A DNA stretch of 63,318 nt from Cellvibrio mixtus subsp. mixtus J3-8 (GTDB taxonomy: Bacteria > Pseudomonadota > Gammaproteobacteria > Pseudomonadales > Cellvibrionaceae), in NCBI RefSeq assembly GCF_000766945.1, contig NZ_ALBT01000079.1, positions 1-63,318 on the forward strand, read 5' to 3'. Under the pieces are notes generated by a model. The model ran no database searches. It was given only the letters and a program-made list of their open reading frames with translations, and was not told the origin of the DNA. This document shows positions 42,658 through 51,440 of the stretch, one piece after another; the stretch's first letter is position 1, and the number at the start of each line of letters is the position of its first letter. The position numbers were made by a program, and so were the translations under genes.

Positions 42658-43830
42658 ATGGCAACGCCGATTGATCAATATTTAAATATTCTTGCAAAAA
42701 AAGATGGCTCGGATTTATACCTGAGTACCGGTGCGCCACCCTGCGCAAAATTCCAGGGCGTATTAAAACCGCTTTCTAGCGAGACCTTAAAGCCGGGCGA
42801 AATTGAAGCTATCGCCAATGCCATTATGGATGAAGAGCAACGCGAGGCGTTTGTGCGCGACCTGGAAATGAACCTCGCCATTTCTATTCACGGTGTAGGG
42901 CGGTTTCGCGTCAATATTTTCAAGCAGCGGAACGAAGTGGCGATAGTTGCACGCAATATAAAAACCGATATTCCCCAGTTCGATGCATTAGGTCTCCCCG
43001 AAGTATTGAAAGATGTAATTATGACCAAGCGCGGCCTGGTGTTATTTGTGGGCGGCACTGGTTCCGGTAAATCCACCTCACTTGCGGCGCTGATCGATCA
43101 TCGCAATTCATCCAGCGGTGGCCACATTATTACTATCGAAGACCCGGTGGAGTTTGTGCACAAACATAAGCGCAGTGTGATCAACCAACGTGAAGTGGGT
43201 GTGGATACGCGCAGTTATAAAGCCGCGTTAAAAAATACATTACGCCAGGCACCGGATGTTATTTTGATCGGCGAGATTCGCGATCGCGAAACTATGGAAC
43301 ATGCCCTGGAGTTTGCTGAAACCGGGCATCTCGCAATTTCTACGTTGCATGCAAACAATTCCAACCAGGCGTTAGAGCGGATTATTAATTTATTCCCTGA
43401 AGAGCGGCGCCCGCAATTATTGATGGGGCTTTCACAAAACCTGCGTGCGTTTGTATCACAGCGTTTATTGCCAACGGTAGATGGAAAGCGTTGCGCGGCG
43501 GTAGAAGTATTACTCGGTACCAAAACAATTCAGGAATTGATTTTAAAAAGTCGCCTCACCGAAATTAAAGAGATTATGGAGAAATCTGAAAATCTCGGCA
43601 TGCAAACATTTGATGGTGCAATTTTTAAATTATATATGGAAGGGAAAGTCAGTTTTGATGATGCTATTGCCAATGCGGATTCACCCAATAATTTGCGCTT
43701 GCGTATTAAGCTCGCAACTGAAGGTACCGTTGTACCCAGGGCAGAACCGGTTGCCGCAAAACCCAAAACGCCACCTGCCAGTTTTGGGGAATTAAGTTTA
43801 CAAAAAATTGACGAAGAGGAAGGGAATTAA
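42658..43830 (+). CDS. pilU: type IV pilus retraction ATPase PilU
   Basis: PilU supports PilT in pilus retraction and twitching. The 390-residue protein has the N-terminal PAS-like domain and a GspE/PilT ATPase core with Walker A GGTGSGKST, Asp box, Walker B (IGEIRDRETMEHAL) and His box (AETGHLAISTLHANN). The C-terminal region (MQTFDGAIFKLYMEGKVSFDDAIANADSPNNLRLRIKL) matches PilU more than PilT. PilT, which usually lies next to it, is absent here. A Shine-Dalgarno AGGAG precedes the start. Confidence 0.93.
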   Translation: MATPIDQYLNILAKKDGSDLYLSTGAPPCAKFQGVLKPLSSETLKPGEIEAIANAIMDEEQREAFVRDLEMNLAISIHGVGRFRVNIFKQRNEVAIVARNIKTDIPQFDALGLPEVLKDVIMTKRGLVLFVGGTGSGKSTSLAALIDHRNSSSGGHIITIEDPVEFVHKHKRSVINQREVGVDTRSYKAALKNTLRQAPDVILIGEIRDRETMEHALEFAETGHLAISTLHANNSNQALERIINLFPEERRPQLLMGLSQNLRAFVSQRLLPTVDGKRCAAVEVLLGTKTIQELILKSRLTEIKEIMEKSENLGMQTFDGAIFKLYMEGKVSFDDAIANADSPNNLRLRIKLATEGTVVPRAEPVAAKPKTPPASFGELSLQKIDEEEGN

Positions 43831-43904
43831 ATTTTTGCTAAAAAACCGATAACCCAAATCCATATCAGCGTTTAAGTGTTCCATGCGTTTAATTTGAGTG
43901 TTCC

Positions 43905-46376
43905 ATGAGCGTAAAAAGTATCGAGCAGTTATTAAAACCCCATTCGATTGCCGTCATCGGTGCATCCAACCAGCCTAATCGTCCGGGTAATGCCGTGATG
44001 CGCAATTTATTGCAAGGGCAATTTGATGGGCCGATTATGCCGGTCACACCGCATTACAAATCAGTGAACGGTGTATTGGCATATCGCTCGATTGATGAAT
44101 TACCCATGGTTCCCGACCTTGCGATTATTTGCACGCGCGCAACGCGAGTCCCGGCAATTATTTTGCAATTGGGGCGCAAGGGAACACGCAATGCAATTGT
44201 AATTGCATCCGGCCTTGATAATTTATACACCGCGCAAGGCACCAACTTGCAAGAGCAAATGCTCGCGATTGCTAAAGAATGGGGCGTGCGTATTTTGGGG
44301 CCGGATTCGCTCGGCATTATTGTACCGGCACTCGGATTAAACGCGAGCTATGCGCATACCAATGCACTGCCGGGAAAAATTGCGGTGGTCTCTCAATCCA
44401 GCGCCGTATGTGTGACTTTGCTTGATTGGTCAAAGCGCCGTCGTATCGGTTTTTCTTATTTTATTTCGCTCGGCGAAGGGATTGATATCGATTTTGACGA
44501 GATGATTGATTTCCTTGGCCGCGATGCAAACACGTCTGCAATTCTGCTTTACATCGATGCGATTTTTGACGGGCGCGCATTTATGTCTTCCGCGCGTGCC
44601 GCGTCGTTTAATAAGCCGATACTGGTAATTAAAGCGGGAACTTATTCCGAGTCAGCACTGGTAACATCGCGTCTGCAGCCTGAACAAATTGGCGCCGATC
44701 CTGTTTATGACGCTGCGTTTCGACGTGCGGGTATGTTGCGTGTTGGTGACTTGCGTGAATTGCTAGCGGCAGTAGAAACGCTTGCGAATGGAAAACCAAT
44801 CCATAATGAGCAACTGGTAATTCTTGCGAATGGTAATGGCCCTTGTGCAATGTCTGTCGATGCATTGTTGGAGCGTGGCGGTCGCCTCGCAAAATTGGAT
44901 GATGTGGTTGTGCAGCAGTTACAAAAAATTATCCATACCGGTGGTCGTCCAACCAATCCTATTAATGTATTAGGCGATGCATCACCAGAAACTTATCGCA
45001 AAGTAATGGAAGTGTTATTGCAAAGTAACAGCATTGATAACTTGTTAATTATGCAAGCACCTTCGGCGTTAACACCGGGCGAAATTTATGCTGATGCAGT
45101 GATTGACGCGTATAAAAACTATCGTGGAAAAAAACCGAATGTTTTCGCTAACTGGATGGGAGAAGATGCGGCGCAAGAAGCGCGCTTGCGTTTTGCAGCG
45201 GCAGGCATAGCCTCTTTCCGCACGCCGGAAGGCGCCGTAGGAGCGTTTATGCATATGGTGCAATACCGGCGCAACCAGAAATTATTATCAGAAACCCCGG
45301 AATCCATTAGCGATAAAGTGCCTTATCAGCCTGCACATGCGTCCGAATTGATTGAACTGGCATTAAGTGAAGATCGAGCACAACTCAGTTCTGCCGAATC
45401 GTTGCAACTACTGTCTGCCTATGGCATTACCGGTGTTGATGCCGCGACCAAAAATTTCACCACAGCCAATACCCCGCACAAGTTGCGTGTGCAAGTGCAA
45501 ACAGATCCGGTATTTGGCCCGGTTATTTTATTGGGGGAAGCTGCCAGTCATTGGAGTATTCGCAAGAGTGCAGTGGTTGCATTGCCGCCATTAAATATGG
45601 CGCTTGCGCGCTACATGGTCATTCAGGCATTGGCGGAAGGAAAAATTCGCGAGCGTGAAGGTTACGCGCAATTAAATATGCCCGCACTGTGTTTGTTATT
45701 GACGCAGGTCAGTCAAATTGTGATTGACCATCCGCGTTTGTATTCATTGCTAATTAACCCGGTGCTGGTAGCGGGTGAACAAATCCATGCGTTGGAAGCC
45801 GGTATCAAATTGAGGCTGGATAATCATCTCGCGCCCCTGGCAATTCGCCCCTATCCAAAAGAATTGGAAGAAACCTGCGTTTTGCGCGATGGACAAACCG
45901 TCATCTTGCGGCCAATTAAATCGGAAGACGAATTATTATTGCAACAGTTTGATAACTCGCAAACCAAAGAAGACAGGTACAAACGTTACTTTGCCGACTT
46001 GCCACAATTTTCCCACGAACAAATGGCGCGGCTTGCACAAATTGATTATGCGCGCGAAATGGCATTTATTGCTGTATCACAAGCAGATTCCACCGCGGAA
46101 AAAATCCTGGGAGTAGTGCGGGTACAAACAGAACCGGATAATCTTCACGCAGAATTTGCTATGGCAGTTCGCAGTGAATTAAAGGGAATCGGTTTGGGCG
46201 CGCGGTTGTTGCAAAAAATGATTGATTATTGTCGCAGCCAAAACACCAAAGAACTCAACGGGATTACTATGCTGGAAAATGCCGGCATGGCTAACCTTGC
46301 GCGTAAACTGGGTTTTAAAGTGCGTGTTAATAGTGATGAAGGTTTAATTGATATGCGCTTGGTATTGCAAGAGTAA
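43905..46376 (+). CDS. Pat-like protein lysine acetyltransferase with degenerate ATP-grasp
   Basis: The 823-residue protein aligns in order with E. coli Pat (YfiQ/PatZ): an N-terminal CoA-binding/succinyl-CoA-synthetase-like pseudo-enzyme part, a region comparable to the ATP-grasp lobe (LRVQVQTDPVFGPVILLGE, ALPPLNMALARYMVIQAL) and a C-terminal GNAT domain (about 650-823; RYKRYFADLPQFSHEQMARLAQIDYAREMAF, MAVRSELKGIGLGARLLQKMI, ARKLGFKV). About 65-70 residues present in E. coli Pat between AYGI and the LRV strand seem to be missing, which would remove the ATP-grasp front lobe. Expected to be an acetyltransferase controlled by acetyl-CoA rather than a ligase. It faces an HDAC-like gene. Confidence 0.85.
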   Translation: MSVKSIEQLLKPHSIAVIGASNQPNRPGNAVMRNLLQGQFDGPIMPVTPHYKSVNGVLAYRSIDELPMVPDLAIICTRATRVPAIILQLGRKGTRNAIVIASGLDNLYTAQGTNLQEQMLAIAKEWGVRILGPDSLGIIVPALGLNASYAHTNALPGKIAVVSQSSAVCVTLLDWSKRRRIGFSYFISLGEGIDIDFDEMIDFLGRDANTSAILLYIDAIFDGRAFMSSARAASFNKPILVIKAGTYSESALVTSRLQPEQIGADPVYDAAFRRAGMLRVGDLRELLAAVETLANGKPIHNEQLVILANGNGPCAMSVDALLERGGRLAKLDDVVVQQLQKIIHTGGRPTNPINVLGDASPETYRKVMEVLLQSNSIDNLLIMQAPSALTPGEIYADAVIDAYKNYRGKKPNVFANWMGEDAAQEARLRFAAAGIASFRTPEGAVGAFMHMVQYRRNQKLLSETPESISDKVPYQPAHASELIELALSEDRAQLSSAESLQLLSAYGITGVDAATKNFTTANTPHKLRVQVQTDPVFGPVILLGEAASHWSIRKSAVVALPPLNMALARYMVIQALAEGKIREREGYAQLNMPALCLLLTQVSQIVIDHPRLYSLLINPVLVAGEQIHALEAGIKLRLDNHLAPLAIRPYPKELEETCVLRDGQTVILRPIKSEDELLLQQFDNSQTKEDRYKRYFADLPQFSHEQMARLAQIDYAREMAFIAVSQADSTAEKILGVVRVQTEPDNLHAEFAMAVRSELKGIGLGARLLQKMIDYCRSQNTKELNGITMLENAGMANLARKLGFKVRVNSDEGLIDMRLVLQE

Positions 46377-46398
46377 TTAACATCCCTGTTAATTAAAT

Positions 46399-47358
46399 TT
46401 ATGACGATAATTTTCCCAGCGCTTTAATATGTGCAAGCACACACCGCCCCAATCCTAATAAATCGTAACCACCTTCCAGCATGGATACTACGCCCTGGCA
46501 TTGATTCTCCTCCGGAAATTTTTTACTGCCATCCATTAATTGGCGTATCTTTTGAGTAACCCACGCATAATCCTGTTCGACCAAACTGATGGATGACATA
46601 TCGTCATCAATGTAAGCGTCGAATCCTGCTGAAATAAAAATAAATTGTGGTTTGAATTTTTCTAATGCCGGAAACCATTGCGCGCTAATCGCATCACGAA
46701 ATCCCTGGCTGCGACAAGTAGCCGGCAGCGGAGTGTTAATGATGTGCGCCGGAACATCATCAATTTCAGTATTGGGATAAAACGGATACTGAAAGCTGGA
46801 ACAAAAAAGTACACGTTCATCGTCTAGGAAAATATCCTGGGTACCATTGCCGTGGTGCACATCAAAATCCACGATGGCGATACGCTGTAATCCATACGTT
46901 TCCAAGGCATGTTTGGCGGCGATAGCAATATTATTAAAAATACAAAAACCCATCGCGCGCGCGCGCTCGGCGTGATGACCAGGCGGACGCACATTGCAAA
47001 ACACCGCGTCGGTTTCTTTGCGCATAATCATATCCACACCCAATACACCGGCACCGGCGGCATGGCGTGCGGCGGTTAATGTTTGCGGTGAGAGATAAAC
47101 ATCGTCTGCAAAAAAATGGATACCGGATTGTGGCACTGCGCGCGCAACGCGCTGTATGTGCTCCGCAGTGTGCACACGTAACAATTGTTCGTCGGTAACG
47201 GCAGGTGCATCGCGTTGGTAGAGCAGGGCATCAATACCGCTGGCTAATAATTGATTGGCAATTGCATCAACTCTGCCCGGACATTCTGGATGTCCATCCG
47301 GCATTTGATGTTCATGGCAACTCGGGTGGCTAATTAAGGTAGTAAGCATAATGGTCAT
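46399..47358 (-). CDS. histone-deacetylase-family protein (AcuC-like)
   Basis: The 319-residue zinc hydrolase has the arginase/HDAC fold: CNVRPPGHHAERARAMGFCIFNNIAIAAKHAL, IVDFDVHHGNGTQDIF (zinc-binding Asp and His), and FISAGFDAYIDDDMSSISL. The family includes protein deacetylases, polyamine amidohydrolases and AcuC. Start codon is ambiguous between ATG 47358 and 47349; GAAGGA is only three bases from the first. It converges on the Pat-like acetyltransferase gene, an arrangement that could form a protein acetylation/deacetylation pair. Confidence 0.92.
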   Translation of the reverse strand: MTIMLTTLISHPSCHEHQMPDGHPECPGRVDAIANQLLASGIDALLYQRDAPAVTDEQLLRVHTAEHIQRVARAVPQSGIHFFADDVYLSPQTLTAARHAAGAGVLGVDMIMRKETDAVFCNVRPPGHHAERARAMGFCIFNNIAIAAKHALETYGLQRIAIVDFDVHHGNGTQDIFLDDERVLFCSSFQYPFYPNTEIDDVPAHIINTPLPATCRSQGFRDAISAQWFPALEKFKPQFIFISAGFDAYIDDDMSSISLVEQDYAWVTQKIRQLMDGSKKFPEENQCQGVVSMLEGGYDLLGLGRCVLAHIKALGKLSS

Positions 47359-47519
47359 TAATCCTTCGCAATATGGCCACTATAAACGCTTCAGTGATAG
47401 CTTGTGAATATTTCACAAAGGATTCGGGATTAATTAACGGGGCCACATTGATCACCGGCCTATACTGCCTACTGTCGACTAATGATGTCGACGCGTCACT
47501 AACCTAAAAGGAAATTTTT

Positions 47520-48383
47520 ATGAAAAAGTCACCCCTGTGGCTCGCAGTTTTGTCTGCACTGGCCATTCAATCTGCTCTTACTGCAACTGCTGTTTCTGCT
47601 GCTGTAGCAACCCCCGAAAAAACTACCAGCATTGTGACCCGCGATTTGCTGGCACAATCAGACCTGGTATTTTCTGGAAAAGTTGTGAGTGTGGAATACA
47701 AAGATTCCGTCGATGGTCTGCCCCATACTTTTGTTACATACAGTGTGGATCAGGTGATCTCCGGCCGTCCCGACGGCTCACAAGTAACCTTGCGTTTCCT
47801 TGGTGGACGCCAGCAAAAAGGCGAAGTGGTTCGTTACCTTGAGGTGTCTGAAACACCGCAATTCCAGGTCGGGGATACCGATGTACTTTTCGCAAGCAAA
47901 AATAACAGCAGTATTTGCCCATTGGCAAAATGCACATCTGGTCGCTTCCGTAACCTGGATGGTGTATTAGCCAGCGATGATGGCCGTGCAATCATTGAAA
48001 AAACCGATAGCAGTTATGCAATTTCTAACACGGTTATTACCAAAGAAGCAGCAGACAACGGCGAGGTTGGACATGGTGCTAATGCGCTGGCAAGTGTAGC
48101 GCGTGAGCCTGTATCACCTGTTGTCCCTGCTTCTGCAATAAAAGCAGAACAATTTATTGCCGATTTGCGTGAGCAGGCGAGGGAAGTCGCCAGCGCTCGT
48201 GCCGATACTCCGGTATTTGTTTCTGCATCGATTAGAGACGAGTTTAAATCAGCAGCAATGACTCCCGAAGCTGCGCCTGCTGATGCTGCTCCAAACTTGT
48301 TGCGCCGCATTACTACCCCAACGGATTTTGATCGTTGGGAAGAAGATGCTGTGCGCAAAAATAACGGCAACCCGGTTCTTTAA
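47520..48383 (+). CDS. exported protein of unknown function, partner of the metzincin
   Basis: A 287-residue protein with a signal peptide (about 1-28, ends VSAAV). The mature N-half has beta strands (LVFSGKVVSVEYKDSVDGLPHTFVTYSVDQVISGRPDGSQVTLRFLGG) and a Cys pair (SICPLAKCTSGRF); the C-half is Ala-rich and helical, ending RITTPTDFDRWEEDAVRKNNG. No family is recognised; the N-half resembles a small OB or lipocalin-like fold only in a general way. It is 40 bases before the secreted metzincin gene and probably cotranscribed, so an inhibitor, chaperone or propeptide-like role is possible. Confidence 0.65.
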   Translation: MKKSPLWLAVLSALAIQSALTATAVSAAVATPEKTTSIVTRDLLAQSDLVFSGKVVSVEYKDSVDGLPHTFVTYSVDQVISGRPDGSQVTLRFLGGRQQKGEVVRYLEVSETPQFQVGDTDVLFASKNNSSICPLAKCTSGRFRNLDGVLASDDGRAIIEKTDSSYAISNTVITKEAADNGEVGHGANALASVAREPVSPVVPASAIKAEQFIADLREQAREVASARADTPVFVSASIRDEFKSAAMTPEAAPADAAPNLLRRITTPTDFDRWEEDAVRKNNGNPVL

Positions 48384-48423
48384 TCATTCATCTTTTTAAA
48401 TGTCTTTTGACAAGGAAACTATC

Positions 48424-49521
48424 ATGAAAAAATTATTATTAACGTCGTTGGGCCTGGTAATGACCCTGAGCGCGATGAGCGCGAGTGCTGTTGGCTGGCG
48501 CACCTGCGATGGCAACAAAATTAAATGGGATAGTAATACAGTTACGTTTCGTGCAAGCAATGTCAGTTTTCCCGCCGGTTCAGCATTTGGAAATTCACTG
48601 CAAACTTCCATTAACCGTGTAAATGACAATCCCAGTAATTTTAATTTCTCATTATTGTTTGGCGATACTTCTGTAAAGCGCGATAACGGCCAAAACGAAA
48701 CCTGGTTCACTAGCGACCCTGATGTGCACGGCGGTGCTCCGGCACGCGCGTTAACCTGGTATCACTGTTACTGGGCATTTGGCTGGCATTATGGTATCGA
48801 TGAAGTGGACGTCGTGTTTAACACCGCTGAAACTTATACCACCTCTATGAACAAAACCAGTTTGTGGGCGTTTGGTGGCAGTGCGCGTCCATTTGAAACC
48901 ACAGCTGTTCATGAATTTGCACACGCAATGGGATTGCTGCATGAAAATCGCTGGTACAGCATTATGGGGTCGGATTGGACTCACATCCATGCTAACGGTG
49001 ATACTGCGCGCTCCTATTTGGGTGAAGATGGTGCGGAAGGCTCGGTAATTCTTTACGGAACCCAAGCCAGTGCAATGGAAGATTTATCGCTCACTAATTT
49101 TAAATATTTGGGAAAGGATGGTGAGTACTCCACACATCAACCAACACAATTATTTAACTCGGCGGGCTCAGTGCTGAGCTGGTTTACCGATGCCGGTGAA
49201 CGCCGTTATCGTGTCAACAAAGGCCAATCAGTGCAGCTGGAATTGACCGGTGAGAACAATGGTAAAACCACCCAGACGGTAAAAATTGCTTACTACATTT
49301 CCAGCAATAATTTAATCAGTACCGCTGACCGTTTGATTGCTACGGGTACCGTGACCCTGAGTCGCAATCAACCTGCAACGTTTAAAAGCAATCTGGTTAT
49401 CCCGGCGGATCTCACATCAGGTACAAACTATTGGGTAGGCGCGATTGTGGATTACGATAATGCCGTGACAGAAACAGTATCGGTTAACAATGCATCTTAC
49501 TTGCCAATCCGTGTAAATTAA
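48424..49521 (+). CDS. secreted metzincin metalloprotease with C-terminal CARDB-like domain
   Basis: The start at 48424 (MKKLLLTSLGLVMTL) has AAGGAA seven bases upstream and a signal peptide (ending SASAVG). The 365-residue protein carries the metzincin site HExxHxxGxxH with His163, Glu164, His167, Gly170 and His173 (AVHEFAHAMGLLHE) and the Met-turn Met181 in YSIMGSD, so it is a zinc protease. The C-terminal ~120 residues (VQLELTGENNGKTTQTVKIAYYISSNN, TYWVGAIVDYDNAVTE) look like a CARDB beta-sandwich that would bind substrate or cell surface. A 40-base gap to the upstream exported protein supports an operon. Confidence 0.82.
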   Translation: MKKLLLTSLGLVMTLSAMSASAVGWRTCDGNKIKWDSNTVTFRASNVSFPAGSAFGNSLQTSINRVNDNPSNFNFSLLFGDTSVKRDNGQNETWFTSDPDVHGGAPARALTWYHCYWAFGWHYGIDEVDVVFNTAETYTTSMNKTSLWAFGGSARPFETTAVHEFAHAMGLLHENRWYSIMGSDWTHIHANGDTARSYLGEDGAEGSVILYGTQASAMEDLSLTNFKYLGKDGEYSTHQPTQLFNSAGSVLSWFTDAGERRYRVNKGQSVQLELTGENNGKTTQTVKIAYYISSNNLISTADRLIATGTVTLSRNQPATFKSNLVIPADLTSGTNYWVGAIVDYDNAVTETVSVNNASYLPIRVN

Positions 49522-49542
49522 TTTTCATTGAATTGGAAAACA

Positions 49543-49569
49543 AAAACCCGCAGCAGTGCGGGTTTTTTT
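49543..49569 (+). terminator. terminator of the metzincin operon
   Basis: AACCCGCA-GCAG-TGCGGGTT stem with a run of T following, 24 bases past the stop. Confidence 0.85.
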
Positions 49570-49717
49570 ATGCGCGTTATATATGTCATGTGCTGGTAAA
49601 GAATTGATAAAACAGTGTTGGCTTGCGGTTCGCTGGTTAATATTGATACGCACAATTTATTCGTTATTAACGAATAAATAAAAACAACGACATAAAAACA
49701 AACAATGAGAGTCAACC

Positions 49718-51310
49718 ATGTATAAATATATCCTATTAATATTTTCATTAATGTTGATTGCCTGTGGTGGCGGTTCATCGGGATCATCCCCGACCACTTC
49801 TTCGAATCAGGCCTCAGTTCAATCTTCCTCTCAAGCAACCAGCCAGCCTGTTTCAAGTTTATCTGTTTCAAGCCAATCCTTTTCAAATACCTCATCCACC
49901 CAGGCTCGTCAGCAGGCATTGGTTCCGTGGCCTTCAGAGGTTAGCGAACAAAACGGTGTTGCAAATCTGGGAGTACAAGCGACGCTGGAATTCGATGGTT
50001 CAACACCAACCAGCACCCGCGCACTGACCGCATTATTAAATGTGTTGGGAATTTCTGCGGTTGAAACTGCACCTTATAAAATCCAGTTGTCGCTGGTGAG
50101 CCAGCCGGAATTAGGTGCGGAAGGTTATCGTTTGGTGATTGCGGAAAATATTCACATCAGTGCGCAAACCGACGCTGGACTTTTTTACGGTGTGCAAACA
50201 TTGAAACAATTATTTCCTGTCAATGCGCAAGCAACGTATCAGTTGCCCAAAATAACAATTACGGACATTCCTCAATATGCATGGCGCGGTAGCATGGTCG
50301 ATGTCGCACGGCATTTTTTCAGTATTGATTATCTGAAAAAACATGTTGAGCGAATGGCGGCATTTAAATTAAATAGACTGCATTTGCACTTATCTGATGA
50401 CCAGGGCTGGCGAATGGAAATAAAACAATATCCCAAACTCACCAGCGTTGGTGGTTCAACGCAAGCGGGCGGTGGTCCGGGTGGTTTTTATACACAGGAA
50501 GAATTGAAGGATCTCGTTGCATTTGCAGCACAACACAACATAGATGTTATTCCTGAATTAGATATGCCCGGACACGTGCAGGCAGCTATTGCTTCATACA
50601 ATGAACTGGCTTGCGATAATGTCACTAACTTAAGTGTTTATACTGGCCTGGATGTTGGTTTTAGTTCTTTATGTTTAACAAAGCCGGACGTGATTTATCC
50701 ATTTGTAAAAAATGTATTGACTGAAGTGGCGGAGGTTTTTCCATCACAATATATTCATCTTGGTGGAGATGAAATAAAACATAATTTATATCCTGAATTT
50801 ATTGATAAGGCACAACAAATTATCAAAGAGTTAAACCGCACCATGATTGCCTGGGAAGAGGCGTCTGCGGGGAAAAACCTGGAACCGGGTACATTGTTGC
50901 AATTGTGGAATGATAATTACAATATCCAGTCTGCGTTGGATCGTAATATCCATTTAATTCTTTCTCCTTGCAGTTATTTTTATCTGGATCACGGCAATTA
51001 CAATGGCCAGCCGGAGACCTATACCTGGTGCCGCAAACAAGGTGTCCCGATGGAACGTGTTTACAGTTTTAATCCGCAGAAATATTCGTTAGTTACTGGT
51101 ATAGAAGCGCCGGTATGGAGCGAGGTTATTACCTCGGAAGCAGCGTTGGATAACCGAATTTGGCCGCGCCTTGCGGCGGTGGCGGAAATTGCCTGGACCC
51201 AACATTCTGCACGTGATTATCAGCAATTTATTTTGCGTTTGAAGGAATTAAAACCCTATTTTGATAAAGAGGGAATTCAATATTATCGCGAGCCACAGTT
51301 GGGTTGGTAA
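49718..51310 (+). CDS. GH20 beta-N-acetylhexosaminidase lipoprotein
   Basis: A 530-residue lipoprotein (LMLIAC, Cys16) with a Ser/Gln-rich linker (about 20-65), an N-terminal GH20b domain and the GH20 barrel. Active-site residues are Asp351-Glu352 in IHLGGDE, with LHLHLSDDQGWRMEIKQYPKLT, IPELDMPGHVQAA and the Trp-containing WEEASAGKNLEPGTLLQLWND. It removes terminal GlcNAc or GalNAc from chitin or glycans and probably sits on the cell surface. Alone in its operon; a terminator follows. Confidence 0.92.
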   Translation: MYKYILLIFSLMLIACGGGSSGSSPTTSSNQASVQSSSQATSQPVSSLSVSSQSFSNTSSTQARQQALVPWPSEVSEQNGVANLGVQATLEFDGSTPTSTRALTALLNVLGISAVETAPYKIQLSLVSQPELGAEGYRLVIAENIHISAQTDAGLFYGVQTLKQLFPVNAQATYQLPKITITDIPQYAWRGSMVDVARHFFSIDYLKKHVERMAAFKLNRLHLHLSDDQGWRMEIKQYPKLTSVGGSTQAGGGPGGFYTQEELKDLVAFAAQHNIDVIPELDMPGHVQAAIASYNELACDNVTNLSVYTGLDVGFSSLCLTKPDVIYPFVKNVLTEVAEVFPSQYIHLGGDEIKHNLYPEFIDKAQQIIKELNRTMIAWEEASAGKNLEPGTLLQLWNDNYNIQSALDRNIHLILSPCSYFYLDHGNYNGQPETYTWCRKQGVPMERVYSFNPQKYSLVTGIEAPVWSEVITSEAALDNRIWPRLAAVAEIAWTQHSARDYQQFILRLKELKPYFDKEGIQYYREPQLGW

Positions 51311-51390
51311 AAATAAATTGAAATCAGACGCTTGGTAGTAAAGAATTTATAATAAATCCGAAAAAGGAGTTTTAAATAAATAGATAATAA

Positions 51391-51420
51391 AAAAGCGGAG
51401 GTTCATCCTCCGCTTTTTTA
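51391..51420. terminator. bidirectional terminator
   Basis: An 11-pair stem AAAAGCGGAGG...CCTCCGCTTTT with a five-base loop, flanked by A and T runs, lies between the converging GH20 and FadL-like genes. Confidence 0.85.
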
Positions 51421-51440
51421 TGCGATGTTATGACACAGAA

